A stretch of DNA of 64,000 bases from Acanthopleura granulata (Eukaryota; Mollusca; Polyplacophora; Chitonida; Chitonidae): NCBI GenBank assembly GCA_016165875.1, contig JABBOT010000010.1:6293875-6357874 (forward strand), written 5' to 3'. Under the pieces are notes generated by a model, which did no database searches, was not told where the DNA came from, and worked only from the letters and a program-made list of their open reading frames with translations. Each line of letters opens with the position of its first letter. Positions within the stretch are counted from its first letter, which is position 1. Of the stretch, positions 52,276 through 64,000 are shown in pieces. The position numbers were made by a program, and so were the translations under genes.

Positions 52276-52440
52276 AACTTTCGCCTTTGTGCAAAGGTTT
52301 TGGCCTGTATGAAAGGGAATTCACCTAGGTGAAAACAGTTTTCGCCCGAGAGAAACAGTTCTCACCAGGGTTAAAAGGTTTTCATCTGGATGAAAATGAG
52401 CCACCTCGATGAAAATCTGGATGAAAATATTTTTACCTTG
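52276..52440. repeat. Array of short imperfect palindromes
   Basis: Seven or so units spaced about 20-25 bp, each an imperfect inverted repeat of the form TTCACC..GGTGAA. The best is TTCACCTAGGTGAA (52320), a perfect 14-bp palindrome; others are TTTTCATCTGGATGAAAA, TTTCGCCCGAGAGAAAC and CCTTTGTGCAAAGG. The array lies between the two copies of the direct duplication. Function unknown. Confidence 0.7.
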
Positions 52441-52689
52441 GTGAATCAAATCTTTATTAACTTGAATCTATTCTAATACACCCTATTTTCTTATAAAAAT
52501 AAGAATTGGCTTATTTATTTTTCTAAGGAAACAATGCTGTCACCCAAAAGATTCTCAGAATAAAATATCCTAATTTCCGGGACAGTTTGCTGGCTGGCCT
52601 GTGTAAAGCAGATTTTACCTATATGTAGGTTTAAACCTTGCCAAGTCTTACGTTTTCTGGATTATAGATTTTCGTGTGCGTGTTATCCT

Positions 52690-53285
52690 GGTATGCCTTT
52701 GTTTGAATTAATATGACATACATAACTATGTTTTAATTAAAATTTTGTACGGCTTCAGGGTATTGCATAAATAGTCTAGCGCTATCTTTTATTTGGCTAA
52801 GCTGAAGTGACGTCAACGCCATCTCTAGAAACTCAGGTTTAAGAAAGAGCTGTTGGACACTACTTCCATTGTTAGTTTATGGAAAACTTGCAGCAATTTA
52901 CCGATACCTACTAGATGAAACTTTAAAGGCATCTGAAGAAAATGTAATAATGTGAAAGTTAGGTGAACGTATGCGACATATAGGCTGGGATCCGGGTCAC
53001 TGTTGGCGCCACGTGATGCAGAAGGCACGGACGTCAAAGATGAACGCGTCTCAAAAAAGACGCCCAGATTCAACCCCGGTCTATCTAGCCTGTCCAAAAT
53101 CAGTGTTGAAACTCTGCAACAATGTACATGTAACTGTTTGCATGTGCAGCTGTGTGTGCATGGGGCGCATTTCGGATGACGTCACAAACACTTACTATAG
53201 GAGCCTTGGGGGGTCGTTGGAATGTGCACACAGGGTGAAGTTTGTCCACGGTGACACCGATATGTATCTACCCCTATAGCCTTTG
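52690..53285. repeat. Direct duplication, copy B
   Basis: Second copy of the block described at 51420-52120. It keeps the CRE-like palindrome TGACGTCA (near 53179) and the hairpin GCGTCTCAAAAAAGACGC (near 53046), although most of the surrounding sequence has diverged. Confidence 0.85.
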
Positions 53286-56200
53286 CTAACTCGGCATCGT
53301 GACATGGAGACGGGAATAGTGAAAAGAAGACAGCTGTTTATCTGCTAATAATTGTACCACAGACTAAGCCATGTCATACATTTTTTTTTATATTGTTATC
53401 TTTGCATGTTATTATTGCATGTGGTGAAATAACCCTATAGGCCTGTATGTCTCGGATAAGTTTGCTCGGTATGACATGTATTACCAGAGACTGAATGGTT
53501 CAGTGTCAAACACAACGATGTGTTCAATACACCGCGAGAAAAATAGCAACAATTTCAAATGTTTACATGAAAGAATTTTCTAAATGGTTCAGTGTCTTAA
53601 TTTACTAAGGCTTGCGGTTTTCGGTCAGATCGTCTTTGTAACAAGGGGTTCTGCATATGGCATATACATGTCTTCCATTGCACATTTGTTATATCCTGAC
53701 CAGTGTTTTGTGTGACGTTACGTCAAGTCATTGCCGCAGAACTGGTGTTTCTAGGACAATCCACCAAAAGCCTTTAGCCTAGATTATCATATGTATGTCT
53801 CTCTTGAGAGTAAATGATTTATTTAGTGTTCAGAATCTCTTCTGCTCTATGACATAGGCTAATTGTGTCATAACTTTGCCGTTAAACAGTCCGGCCAGGG
53901 GTATATACATTGGTGCGGTACACGCTGCGTATCGTGTTTTTCTATTTGATGAATATATGGCCCATGAATGAGATCACCACGCTGGATATTTACAATCAAA
54001 ACGCAACTGCGATATATATTTTGATTAACGAAAGTTTGTATAAACTAGGCAAGGTACTCGATTTTGGATACCCAGTTAATTCATTTGCTTTAAACATGCC
54101 TTGCATCATTTTCGTCATCATTGAAAACGTGACTGTTTCTCTTTGCACTGCTCCTTTTTAATTCTTTAATTTATCTTTTACTTTATGTATGGCTTTTAAG
54201 TGGTTTGTGTTAAACGTTGTTTTGGAAATTGGCCATCCGGTTACTGACCCGGAACGTCCATGTGGATGACCTCTAGTTGCTTAATTGCCTGTTTCCACGC
54301 ATAGGTTTATGAGAAATAGAGGTCTGTAATTGGTTCACTAATTCATATAGGCCTACAGGCTACAACTGGTCATTTGGTAATTTTTGAGGACCGCTGGTAG
54401 AATAAGAGAAAGATTTTGTTGGGTGGTCTTTCAAAAGACATCGGACGAGCCCACACAATTTGTGACATTTCACGCTTCTAAAAAAAAGTGAGGACATTGC
54501 GATATCTGGCAAATGGTTGTGCGTGCAAAGGGTGATATCCGGCCTACTGTCAATTTACCTGGGGGTTCTCAGGTGAGAAATTAGTTGACCAGGTCACTTT
54601 CTCATGTGGAATTCCTGAACAAGTTCATTCGGAAAAAAGCTCAAGTTTTCAGTTCCATATGTTCAGTGAACTGTGCAGAACAGGAGAACAAAGTCTAGTT
54701 CTAATCATGACGGGATGGAATGGTTGAGCTTAAGCGTCAAGCCCGACATTCGAACACCGCTCTTAGACCATGAAGAGATGGATATTTCAAATGGATAATC
54801 GTAAGACTTATTTCCAAACCAACCTGTAACAACAGTTCACAAGTAATACGTAACAAATAACATATCAATAGCAAATAAATCTGGTAACATGTACGAAAGA
54901 AGCAGTCATCAGTTTTCAATGATGCAGGAATGGCAATCGATATTCTATAGGCATGACATCTAATAAAATGTAAAAATCGTGGTCTCTGGATAATTTTTAG
55001 TTCAAATACAAATATATAGATATCTCAGTCGCGCCTTGATTATCACTGTTCATGAAAGAACATTATTAGAATTATTCTAACAGTGGGTATTATCATTTCC
55101 GCATCCCAGCGTTGATAATTATGTGATCTCGTTCTGTGATGCTTGGTTTGGAAACCAGTTGCCTGAAATGGTTGAAATGCTTATAAATACAATGGCGTCA
55201 ATTGAACGTGTATACTAACTGATCGGTCATGTGCTTTCCAGACCATTAGCCTAGAGAGAGTGCAATAACATGAATATATGTTATGATTCATCCTTAAAAA
55301 CATTTACGAAGTAGGTGATAGTGTTCGCTTATTGAAACTAGTGTGTCGTGGGCATTCTATCAAAAGCATTCCCTGTAAGTGTCTTAAATCTTACAACGAA
55401 TACACCTCTCTTGTTAGTAAATATGGACAGAGTCTCCGCTCCATAATTGTATCGAATTCCGGGAGTAGGAACCGTATATTCATCTTGTTGAATGAGATTG
55501 GCACGTTGCTTATAGGACCAGTTGCAATCAAAGCGCTGCTGAGATATATTTGATTGACGATAATGTTAAAAGTACTATTCATCCGCCTAGAACAATTCTA
55601 GCGTCTTTCAGTCCTCTTTGAAAACTGTTGGATCCATCTCTTTGGGTCTTTGACCTACTTTGCATATCTTCTTATAGATGTTTGATGGTGTTTGTTAAAT
55701 GTTGTGTTGGAAACTGGTCTCGCTGTTATTAAAACTGGGACGCCCATTTTTGTTGACTGATACACCATTGTATGTGAATGTCTTTTTCAGCGTTTGATTT
55801 AACAAAGATGGACGTCAATGGCTATGCCTGTATGGTAGTTCACTACACCTGCAAAAAACATGAACCATATACGTCAGAGAATATGTAGGCCTACTCACTT
55901 CATGACTGCTCGGTGACACCAGAAAACCCCTATGTTCAGAATTATAATCCTGTGGATGTATGGTTCGGGAGGTTCAGAAGTGTTGAACCTTTGAACAACC
56001 TTTGACACTAACAAAAATACCTGAGTATGTGACGAACTATATAATGATTGCAGTAAAACAAAGACAAACTAGGGTGCGTCGACTATTAGCGAAATAATTT
56101 CGTAATTAAAATAATATGAATCTTATACGTAACTTATATTCGTATCTTATACGTAATCTTAACATGTTAGGTCAGATTTAGGATTTGTCACCTCTACGAT

Positions 56201-59148
56201 TTATTTGAGTCACAGAGAGGTGACACCGCAGAGAGGCACGTGGCCTCACGCCCTCTATATAGATGTACCTACCTCAAGTTGGATGTCGTCAACACTATGG
56301 CAAGCGACGTGGGTCCAACCACGGAATGCGAATTTGAGAAATTTAGGACAGACATTCGTCGATTTAAGTTGACACGTGGCTCGGGTCGAGGTCCAAGACA
56401 TCTCGAATACGTATATAGAAAAAGGGTTGTCCAGCAGAAGCAAATCAACTGGTCACTTCCGGCTGTTCCCAAACTCCAAAACCTGATTCAGAAGGCCGTT
56501 ATTCCTGGGGCTGATTCCTCATTGCCATTTCTGACTTAAATTACGATTTTAAAGCTAAATTTTTGGTATAAGAAATTCAAATTTTGCCAAACTCGTCAGT
56601 GTCAAAATCGAAGCATTGTGACGAGGTTTTAAACTTTGACTTAAGTCAAAAATGGCTTTGTGGAATCGGCTTCTGGCCCCTACCAACACTGAGGATGGAC
56701 ACTTCGCCCTTGTTTGTCATCATTAATAAGGATACAGAGAAATACCCACTAAATGAGAGACTAGCCGATAGATCGGAGGTTCCAAACAGGTGGAAATGGG
56801 GTCGCATGAAGACTGCCTTTCTGGTAGGATTGGCAATCCTCGCGTGCGCGCGTGCACATAGTGCATTGCTGATGCTATCTTGATTGGCTGAACTACAAGG
56901 TGCATTCGTGGAATGAAATGTGTCGGTTAAGCAAAATTAGTCTTTCAAACTACGGCAAAATAATTATTCAGACCGTTCAAAAGGAACAGAGCGTCACCGA
57001 TCCTGCCACCATAAATCGTGGAAATCTGCGGCAGCTGTTATGTGTGAGTGTATTACGTCACCACCGAATCCTATGTCTCCTGCCTATTTACAGCAATGAG
57101 TACAAGGCTTTCCAGAGTTCGAATCAGGTTTATTATAAGACTATTAATATAGGAAATATCATTAACACACTAATAACAATAGCCCACTGAGTCTCTGGAA
57201 GGATTCCTGATTCTGACAAGTAGTTACGGAATTGAAGTAACTTTACCAGTGTTGCTGGTCAGCCCTACCGAATTCGGTGGTATGCATGTGATTGATATAA
57301 CTGATGTACATTAGCAGCTATATTTAGGACGACTATACAACTAACCTTTTCCTGCCTTTAATGTTGGCCTAGTTATAACCTTTAATGAGTACTAGCTGTT
57401 TTGTTAACGGTTCAGCTACAATGAAGACTGTTCATTTGACAGCAGGTACCGTTAGGGAGACGAGATTCAGAGACATGGACGTCTGTAGTGGAATAAATGT
57501 AGCCCTACATGTATCAGACGAATAATACATCATATAACGTCATGGTTTGGAGTCGTGCATGCACTGGTGTCGTGACAAGAAAATTGAGCTTTGTGATTGT
57601 AATTACAAGAAATAATGCAGTGTGATAATATCTTTAAAGAATGATATCGAGGGTTTTTATTTTTTTAATCAAACTTAGGTAATAAGAAATTAAACAAACT
57701 GTTTCTACCTCACTGCCTCAAATCAGATTTTCAATACACATTACTACATGTAAACAACACACGTCACGTTGTCTCGTCTCCATGGTTACAGTCCCACTGA
57801 TATTGCAGAGTACAGAAAATGTTTACAATTATAGGGTTTTTGTCACTTTACATACCACGCAACACATAACGTAAAACTCAAAACGGAAATCTTGCCACCA
57901 CTTGTCACAATGTCACTTGGCTATTGGGCTCACTGCTCGACATATATCCATACCACGTTCCAAAGTACGCACCTCCTAGTGATTACTGTATTTATGTGCA
58001 ACAAAACGTGGGCTAAAAGCATTGAGTTTCTTGGAAAATAGGGGAAAATAAGACATATATACAGCAGGTGATGGTGAGGACAGCGTAGTTTGTACAGGTA
58101 ATAATTCATGAAAAATTACCCGGATGTTACTCTCTAAAAAGGACTGTCTACCACAGTTATACACACTGTAACAAAATTGAACATCTACAGCTTTTGTGTA
58201 CTAGAGGTACACACAGCCATGTGTACCACCACATATTTTTTTTCTCAAGTCCTCAATTTGTATACCTCTAGTACACAAAGTTTGTACATGTTCAATTTTG
58301 TTGCAGTGTGTGTACTTGTGTGTAACGTGAAAGATGACGAGATCAGATGAAAGGTCACAACTTTGAACTGCAGCGTTCATTTTCAACGATACTGCTTTTC
58401 ATTCATCATGCTTCCTATGGTGTGCGTCACCAATATTAGTCCAAGGCACATTTATGGGATTTTGCAAGTGACACATTCCCATACACAGACCTGTCTTTGT
58501 GAAATGAAGGCAGTTTTGCACGGTCAAAGACTCCGCTGCTTCACTTCAGAAATATATATAATGTCTAGCAGCCTTTGAGGCTCTCTCTATATACCTGCTG
58601 TGATTCTGCACATCTGATGTCAACGATAGGTTCAGTGTATAGGGTCCACTTCACTGCCAATGATCAGACGATGATCTTAACATAACATCTCCATCGGCCA
58701 TCTTGATTCAAGTACTAAAATGTTCCGGGCAGGTTAACGTTACTAGGGTTCCAAATCACCCAGTCCTGAATTTGGGTTGGCAAGCAGTTTAAGTAATTCA
58801 CACTAAATTTCTCTTGATCGGCAGCACGTCCATATACCAATTTTGTGACCTGGTCCTTCACGAATGTATATTAACACTAATATGATGACTTTTTTAAGTT
58901 TACGACTGGCCATTTCCAAAAAGGCACAAACCAAGTGACACCTTGTTCTTTGAGGGAAATGTATGTGTAGTGACTACGAACTGCTTGGGTCATCCAAAAC
59001 TTCAACTGTTACGTACAACAGCAAATACTAGTGTCCTTGATCACTTCCTGATTTTGGAAAAACTAAGATGACCTTGACAGCACAGATTTTTCGTATGATA
59101 TTAGACACGTCCCACTGGACATATGCGCAGTTCATTGGTTCACTACGA
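53286..59148. other. Intergenic region, no gene recognised
   Basis: AT-rich DNA with a few short ORFs. Two of 99 codons at 56240-56539 and 56584-56883 are adjacent but lack recognisable domains. A foldback hairpin lies at 58161-58313. The final part may include the globin 3' UTR, as the globin stop codon is at 59149. Confidence 0.5.
58161..58313. repeat. Foldback repeat with arms of about 55 bp
   Basis: The left arm CACACTGTAACAAAATTGAA then GTGTACTAGAGGTACACA is repeated in reverse as ACCTCTAGTACACAAAG then GTTCAATTTTGTTGCAGTGT. The loop is about 40 bp and T-rich. No ORF. Confidence 0.8.
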
Positions 59149-59289
59149 TCACGTGACCACCGATTCCATGCCTTTTTTCATGAAGTATGCGACATAGTCA
59201 AACAGCTTGTACCAAGCTCTCTCCGTCTCCGCTGTCCATACGTCCTCCAGTTCCGCTTTGATGGATTTGACAAACTGCGGACCCACAAG
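59149..59289 (-). CDS. Globin family, C-terminal (G-H helix) exon
   Basis: The minus-strand exon begins after a strong acceptor (GTATTTTCAG) on a whole codon and runs 46 residues to a TGA at 59149: LVGPQFVKSIKAELEDVW, then TAETERAWYKLFDYVAYFMK, then KGMESVVT. The pattern W-(T)-x4-ERAW-x2-LF-x2-V-x3-M-x2-G is the H helix of animal globins, and the phase-0 acceptor fits the conserved G7.0 intron position. The exon that would carry the F-helix proximal His and the E helix was not found in 59290-64000; it may lie beyond the right edge. The type (neuroglobin-, cytoglobin- or globin X-like) cannot be settled from this exon. Confidence 0.8.
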   Translation of the reverse strand, partial: LVGPQFVKSIKAELEDVWTAETERAWYKLFDYVAYFMKKGMESVVT

Positions 59290-60834
59290 CTGAAAATACA
59301 CACGTAACCATTAGGAAATCAAGAAAAAAATGTTTTAAGTCTACAAATATATGAAAAACCAGGTCCAGTTATAAACAACCATGTACATAACCCCAAAAGG
59401 CTATTCCTGCCTGAAACACACCTGGCATTGACAGTATATATTGTACCTGAGGAGTCTCTTTGATTTTTAGCTATCTAGCTAAACTTTTAGCTATACTATC
59501 AACAGTATATACTCACGACAATAAAAGCAATGTATCTTGGTGAAGTTAAACTTATCGAATTCCATTCGGAGATGGCGAGCCCATTTAAGATGACCGCTGC
59601 TTTCTATGACATACTCACGAATACCCTTTCTTTATATACACTGAGTTCAATAAAAGATTGTTTTAAGTTTTAAGAAATTGAGTTCGGACTTTGGAAGGAA
59701 GCCATTTATATATCTAGGTTTCAGGGTGCTCAGCGTTATATTTAGCCTAATATTGCTTTGTGCCTTAAAAAAGTTAAAGGGCTTGTTACAATGTGAATTG
59801 ATCAGGCAAAAATGTAGGTTTTCATTTGAAAGTAGCATAGCAATTATCACAAGAATACACGCTTCCCAGAACCTAAAACTAATTATCTCTGATCATCTCC
59901 GTCGTGCCAATATAATAATAATGACTCTCTCGCAAATATAGATAACAAAACAACAATTTAATGTTCGATGTACAGCTGCATTATATAGCCAACAAGGTAT
60001 TTCTGAGTTCACTCATGCGAAAAGAATCAATGCATCTGACTGAAACTCCACAGAGTGTGTAAGCTAGACTACAGTCTTAACACCAATTCATCAAATTAAT
60101 TTTAGTGTCTATTTGAGGTACTAATTTTTTTTGCATACAGAAAATCATTCGGAATGTAATTCACATCTGCGCATGTAGACAGAACAGGAAATCTGAAGTA
60201 AGCTTTTCAGAAGAAAACCATAAGAAGTACATAATAAAAAGTATGTAATGAATATTATGTACTACGTATGGAACACGGGTACATGTGAACTATATAGGCT
60301 GACAGTCGTCCCCTCCTTTCTAACGTGAAATGTAATATTGTTCAAATGTAGTACCAGTATGTCATACTTAATTACAAGGTAAACCTTAGATTTTTCCTTC
60401 GGCTGATGCACTTAATCGGTCCAAAAATATTTTCCTACAACGTTTATTTTTACAGTTTTAAAACATATATGTGTGGATATTTTTTGTAGTAAAGTGGCCA
60501 TTTTGGTAGTGTTATAAAGGTAATATATTCAGTTGAAAATGTCAGATTTTTTATTGTGGTCAATTTCACACAGTTTTGGACCCCTTGGACTAAAGAACTG
60601 ATTAAGGGACGAAGGAAGTTATGCCCAAGAACACAATTTGAACTGAACTTGTATTTCAGTACTTCTAATCTGTGTGAAAAAGATTGGGGGCAAAAACTTC
60701 CTTCGTGTTTGAAACAGTAGGCCTAACTTTGTCTTTTGGTTGACAAGAACTCTTTGACATACTGATATTGAAAAAATTAAATACGTTGATTTGATGTGCT
60801 GGTTTTGCGTGGTGGCCTTCGCTTATATTCACAC

Positions 60835-60915
60835 AGTGTACATTTTGCTTGGACAAGGAGGTCGTGAGTTCGAGTCCTGGTAAGTGCCGTCAACGTTTTT
60901 TTTTTTTTTTTTTTC
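60835..60915 (+). other. tRNA-like B-box followed by T run
   Basis: GTCGTGAGTTCGAGTCCTGG resembles a T-arm/B-box and is followed within 25 bp by a run of about 22 T, a potential Pol III terminator. An A-box-like GTGGTGGCC lies about 55 bp upstream. No complete cloverleaf; probably a SINE or pseudo-tRNA. Confidence 0.35.
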
Positions 60916-61582
60916 CTTTCTGTCAATTAAATTCAAAACACATGCAGACAAATTATTGCTGCAAAAATATGTTTTAGGTTAGGTAGGAGTTCTGATATCA
61001 ACGCGACAGGAGTACCATATAATACCGCCATTTTCGCGTTGCCAGGTTTCTTCTCGTGTCTGTAGCACAAGTTCATATGGATCGATAAGACTTTGGGTCA
61101 TTTACTTTCACTTAAAAGGAAAAAAAAGCGACTTTCCGGTTATATCATCTAAAAGATCTAAAAATCTGAACAAAACAGATATCTGGCTGCAACTAGTAGT
61201 TTTAGTATTCTCCTGGTTACCTTTAAGTCGTTGCCCTTCCTCTTGAATGTCAATTTATTTTTACTATTGCGATAGTACACATATCATATTCCTCAAAAGG
61301 TTCGAACTGAATTCATTGTCATGGCAGATGTCTAGAACGTCATTTGAGTGGAAAGTCTCGACATTGAATGGGTTCAGATCAAACTACACATGCAATCCTC
61401 ATGGGATTGTGAGGGCATCATCTTAATAGCACTAGGGTTTTGAACTGTGTTCATGTTCTGCCAGGCTGACAGGCCTCAGTGTGTCTGGATCGACTTTGCA
61501 GCCACTCAGTGTTCACATTTCGTGAAATATCACAAAGATCTTACAGACAGTGAATATATTTCGTTGGGGGAGGGGGGCGGAA

Positions 61583-61852
61583 GGCCTCCGTGGCGCAGTC
61601 GGTTAGCGCGTTATCGCAGCCAAATGATCCATAGTCTCCCACCAATGCGGTCGCTCTGACTTCAAGTCCAGCTCATGTTGGCTTCCTCTCCGGCCGTATG
61701 TGGGAAAGTCTGCCAGCAACCTGCTGATAGTCGTGGATTTCCTCCGGGGTCTGCCCGGTTTCCTCCCACCATAGTGCTGGCCGCCGTCGTATAAATAAAA
61801 TATTCTAGAGTACGGCGTAAAATACCAATCAAATAAGTAAATAAATATATTT
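61583..61852 (+). mobile_element. tRNA-derived SINE, best-preserved copy
   Basis: The head GGCCTCCGTGGCGCAGTCGG then TTAGCGCG has an A-box, and TGACTTCAAGTCCAGCTC acts as a B-box. The body includes GGAAAGTCTGCCAGCAACCT and TTTCCTCCCACCATAGTGCT. The 3' tail is TATTCTAGAGTACGGCGTAA then ACCAATCAAATAAGTAAATAAA. Length about 270 bp. It is the least decayed of the copies in this window. Confidence 0.85.
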
Positions 61853-63884
61853 CGTGCCTTATCACCAAAAGCAAATCAATGACATTTATGGGTTTCTGGT
61901 TTGGCAGAGGACAGGTGTGAATCTATATAAGCTAAACTTGTGGTTTGTACTCATAATGCACTCCTGGATCAATTATACCTTCTCGCTGGTTACCATGTGC
62001 TCTACCCTAATCTGTATCAGGCTATTGCTGCATTTTTAATTTCTTGGCATAATTATTACTTCTCGCCATATGCTCCAGTTTCACTGAGGCCTATACATAA
62101 CACCGGCCACACAAGCTTCATATTTAGGGATGTGGGAGTAAAGCTGTACATATATCATTCACCATTTATCTGGTCATCTAAACCTGTGTATCTTTGTGTT
62201 ATCTTCATGTAAATATTTATCAGGGAGTTTATAGCCTTGTGTAAGACGTGACTTCACTGCCTTAACACACCATCCACACCCAGTCCTACATGAACTGCAC
62301 TGTCGCTCCGGTATTTGAATGTCGCTATACCGGTGAAGTCAACTACCTTCCTAGCCCTGCTAGGGCTTAGATTTCTCTGTTTCCTATTGCACGCAATTTC
62401 CAACCTTCACATGTTGCGTCTTTTCCACCACCGCAACTAATAACTTTATTGAAATGAAATCAAATCAATGAAAATGTTAAAATGGGCTTGGTAATTTTAC
62501 TCAAACTAACCCTCCCGTTAACGATGTTAAACTCTGGGTCAACAATCAAAATTATACAGCAGTTCTATACCTAGACTCAAGGCAGTTTTTTGTTCACAGT
62601 CAAACCCCTCATTTATAGGCATCTCAGGGTATAACGGCAAAGCTCGACACACTGCATAGTCTATGTTTCCGATAAGATCTAAATACAGAGAGAAGTCGCA
62701 TTTAATGTAGCGGAATTGCAAATTGCCAGCAAAAATATCAGTGGCCGAGCCTGCAGTTTATATAGAGGTATCTGATGAAAAGGCCATTACTTGATTGCCA
62801 GATTGCACTGTGCAAAGTTGCCTTTGGTACCAGCAAAGTCAACAGTGTAGATACAGAATCAATAGCATCAAGGTAAACCTTGCATTTATTCTACACACAC
62901 CAAAACGGGCATCGGCATCTGTTATGTACAGGTAGCATTACCTGCAAGTTATTCCATTCGTCTCCCTTCTTGATGGGAAACAGCTATTGGCATCTTTGAT
63001 ATTCAAGAGGTGTTTGCTCTTGCAGCACTCGATCTAAGTCAACATGAACAAGAGGTGCAAATATGCATGTCCCACGGTAAATAAGTGCCTCTGGTATGCG
63101 CGAATCCCCTGATTGGGGTGGTGGTTAGGTTAAGGAGTACTCAGTACAGGCAAGGCCCCCCAGAATAGGGTAATTAACCCCTAACGAACACTCTCCCTCC
63201 CACACAGCTCCAAACCTTCCGGTTAAACGCCAGTCAGCCGACTAGGACTAACATGAGGGGCAGCAATGCCGCTGTTCCTTGTCGCCGGGCTTATCTTCCG
63301 AGTGATCAGAACCACTGGCCAGCTCTGACTGCAGGCCAAAAGCTGGATGACACTCAGGCAGAAAGATCAAACTGCCGTTAACAAAAACTCAGACAAACAG
63401 CATATCCAACCAGTGGGACACCAACATTCTGCCGCTGGCGCCCATGCGCGCACACAGCCATGATTTTATTGCATTAGGACCCGACTGAGTTGGCAACTTG
63501 AACGCCGTCGTTGGTGTGTGTGTATAAGACGTGATGTGAATGGACAAATCTGCTAATGAATTAGACGACAACACATCAGAACTGTTTTTATGAACCACGT
63601 GTTTTGCTGGAAGCTTCAGAGCACGTATACATGTTCAAAAACCAAAGCCTGGTGAGCAATGAAAAACTGGAGCCCATATCATCAAACTGGGTTTTACCAC
63701 TAATGAATATATACACAGGAATTACAGAAATCACAGTATTTACTATTTCTGGTGTTACATTCCATCACTGTTTACATGCAACAATCTCTTTAACCAACGA
63801 TATAATTGGGTGGAAGTGACGTCACAGATGAGAATTTGAATTCGTTGGAACTTGAATTGTCTTTTTTTCTTGTTTGTTTGTTTT

Positions 63885-64000
63885 AATTGTTGTTTTACGC
63901 CGTTCTCAAGAATATATCACATATACGAATGCGGTCAGCATTATGGTGGAAGTAAGCCGTCAGAGGCCGGAGGAAACCCATGACCTTCCCATGTACGGTC
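63885..64000 (-). mobile_element. SINE fragment, reverse orientation, cut by the window edge
   Basis: GTTTTACGCCGTTCTCAAGA then GTCAGCATTATGGTGGAAGT and GGAGGAAACCCATGACC is the reverse complement of the SINE tail and body; the head would be to the right of the window. Confidence 0.7.

Larger units (their letters stand above)
59290..64000. other. Probable globin intron or intergenic DNA
   Basis: Contains a tRNA-like sequence with a T run (60835-60915), a full-length SINE (61583-61852), a somewhat GC-richer non-coding stretch (63100-63500) and a reverse SINE tail at the right edge (63885-64000). I scanned for splice-bracketed globin exons on the minus strand and saw none, but this was done by eye. 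Confidence 0.45.

Noticed and set aside
56240..56883. Two adjacent 99-codon ORFs, possible two-exon gene or transposon remnant
   Set aside because: No recognisable motif, no clear splice signals linking them, and such lengths arise by chance in 64 kb. I cannot support a gene.

Overview
This is a gene-containing stretch of an animal nuclear genome. It is AT-rich and intron-rich, with gt/ag splice sites, metazoan single-copy genes and many degraded tRNA-derived SINEs and foldback elements. The gene types and the SINE style suggest a spiralian, most likely a mollusc such as a bivalve. That placement is an inference; no ribosomal or mitochondrial marker is present.

Layout. (1) 769-4675, minus strand: five coding exons of an atypical 2-Cys peroxiredoxin (PRDX5), with a mitochondrial presequence; its last exon lies left of the window. 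(2) 6473-26447, plus strand: a complete 23-exon model of the kinetochore scaffold KNL1. All exon phases fit and give 2519 codons plus a stop. It has SILK and RVSF PP1-docking motifs, KI-like motifs, a 4.9-kb exon with 27 MELT-type motifs (23 of them in an almost perfect 42-residue tandem array), a coiled coil and the C-terminal RWD region. (3) 29540-32622, minus strand: a three-exon gene for a 126-residue protein I do not recognise. It lies head-to-head with (4) 33217-39918, plus strand: GPATCH2, with a C-terminal G-patch. (5) 48846-49955, minus strand: a seven-finger C2H2 zinc-finger protein with an intronless CDS. (6) 59149-59289, minus strand: the last (G-H helix) exon of a globin whose upstream exons I could not find.

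The rest is introns, UTRs and intergenic DNA. It holds SINE copies in both orientations, three foldback elements plus a short related hairpin, several minisatellites, a diverged direct duplication of about 0.6 kb (51.4-52.1 and 52.7-53.3 kb), and an array of short imperfect palindromes between the two copies.

The most striking content is KNL1. It has a very homogeneous MELT array with visible multi-unit block duplications, a fixed TxxF-MEMT-TCIGN unit in place of the vertebrate SHT arrangement, and KI-like motifs at the place where vertebrate KNL1 binds BUB1 and BUBR1. The genes are unrelated in pathway; the window is an ordinary eukaryotic neighbourhood, not an operon or gene cluster.
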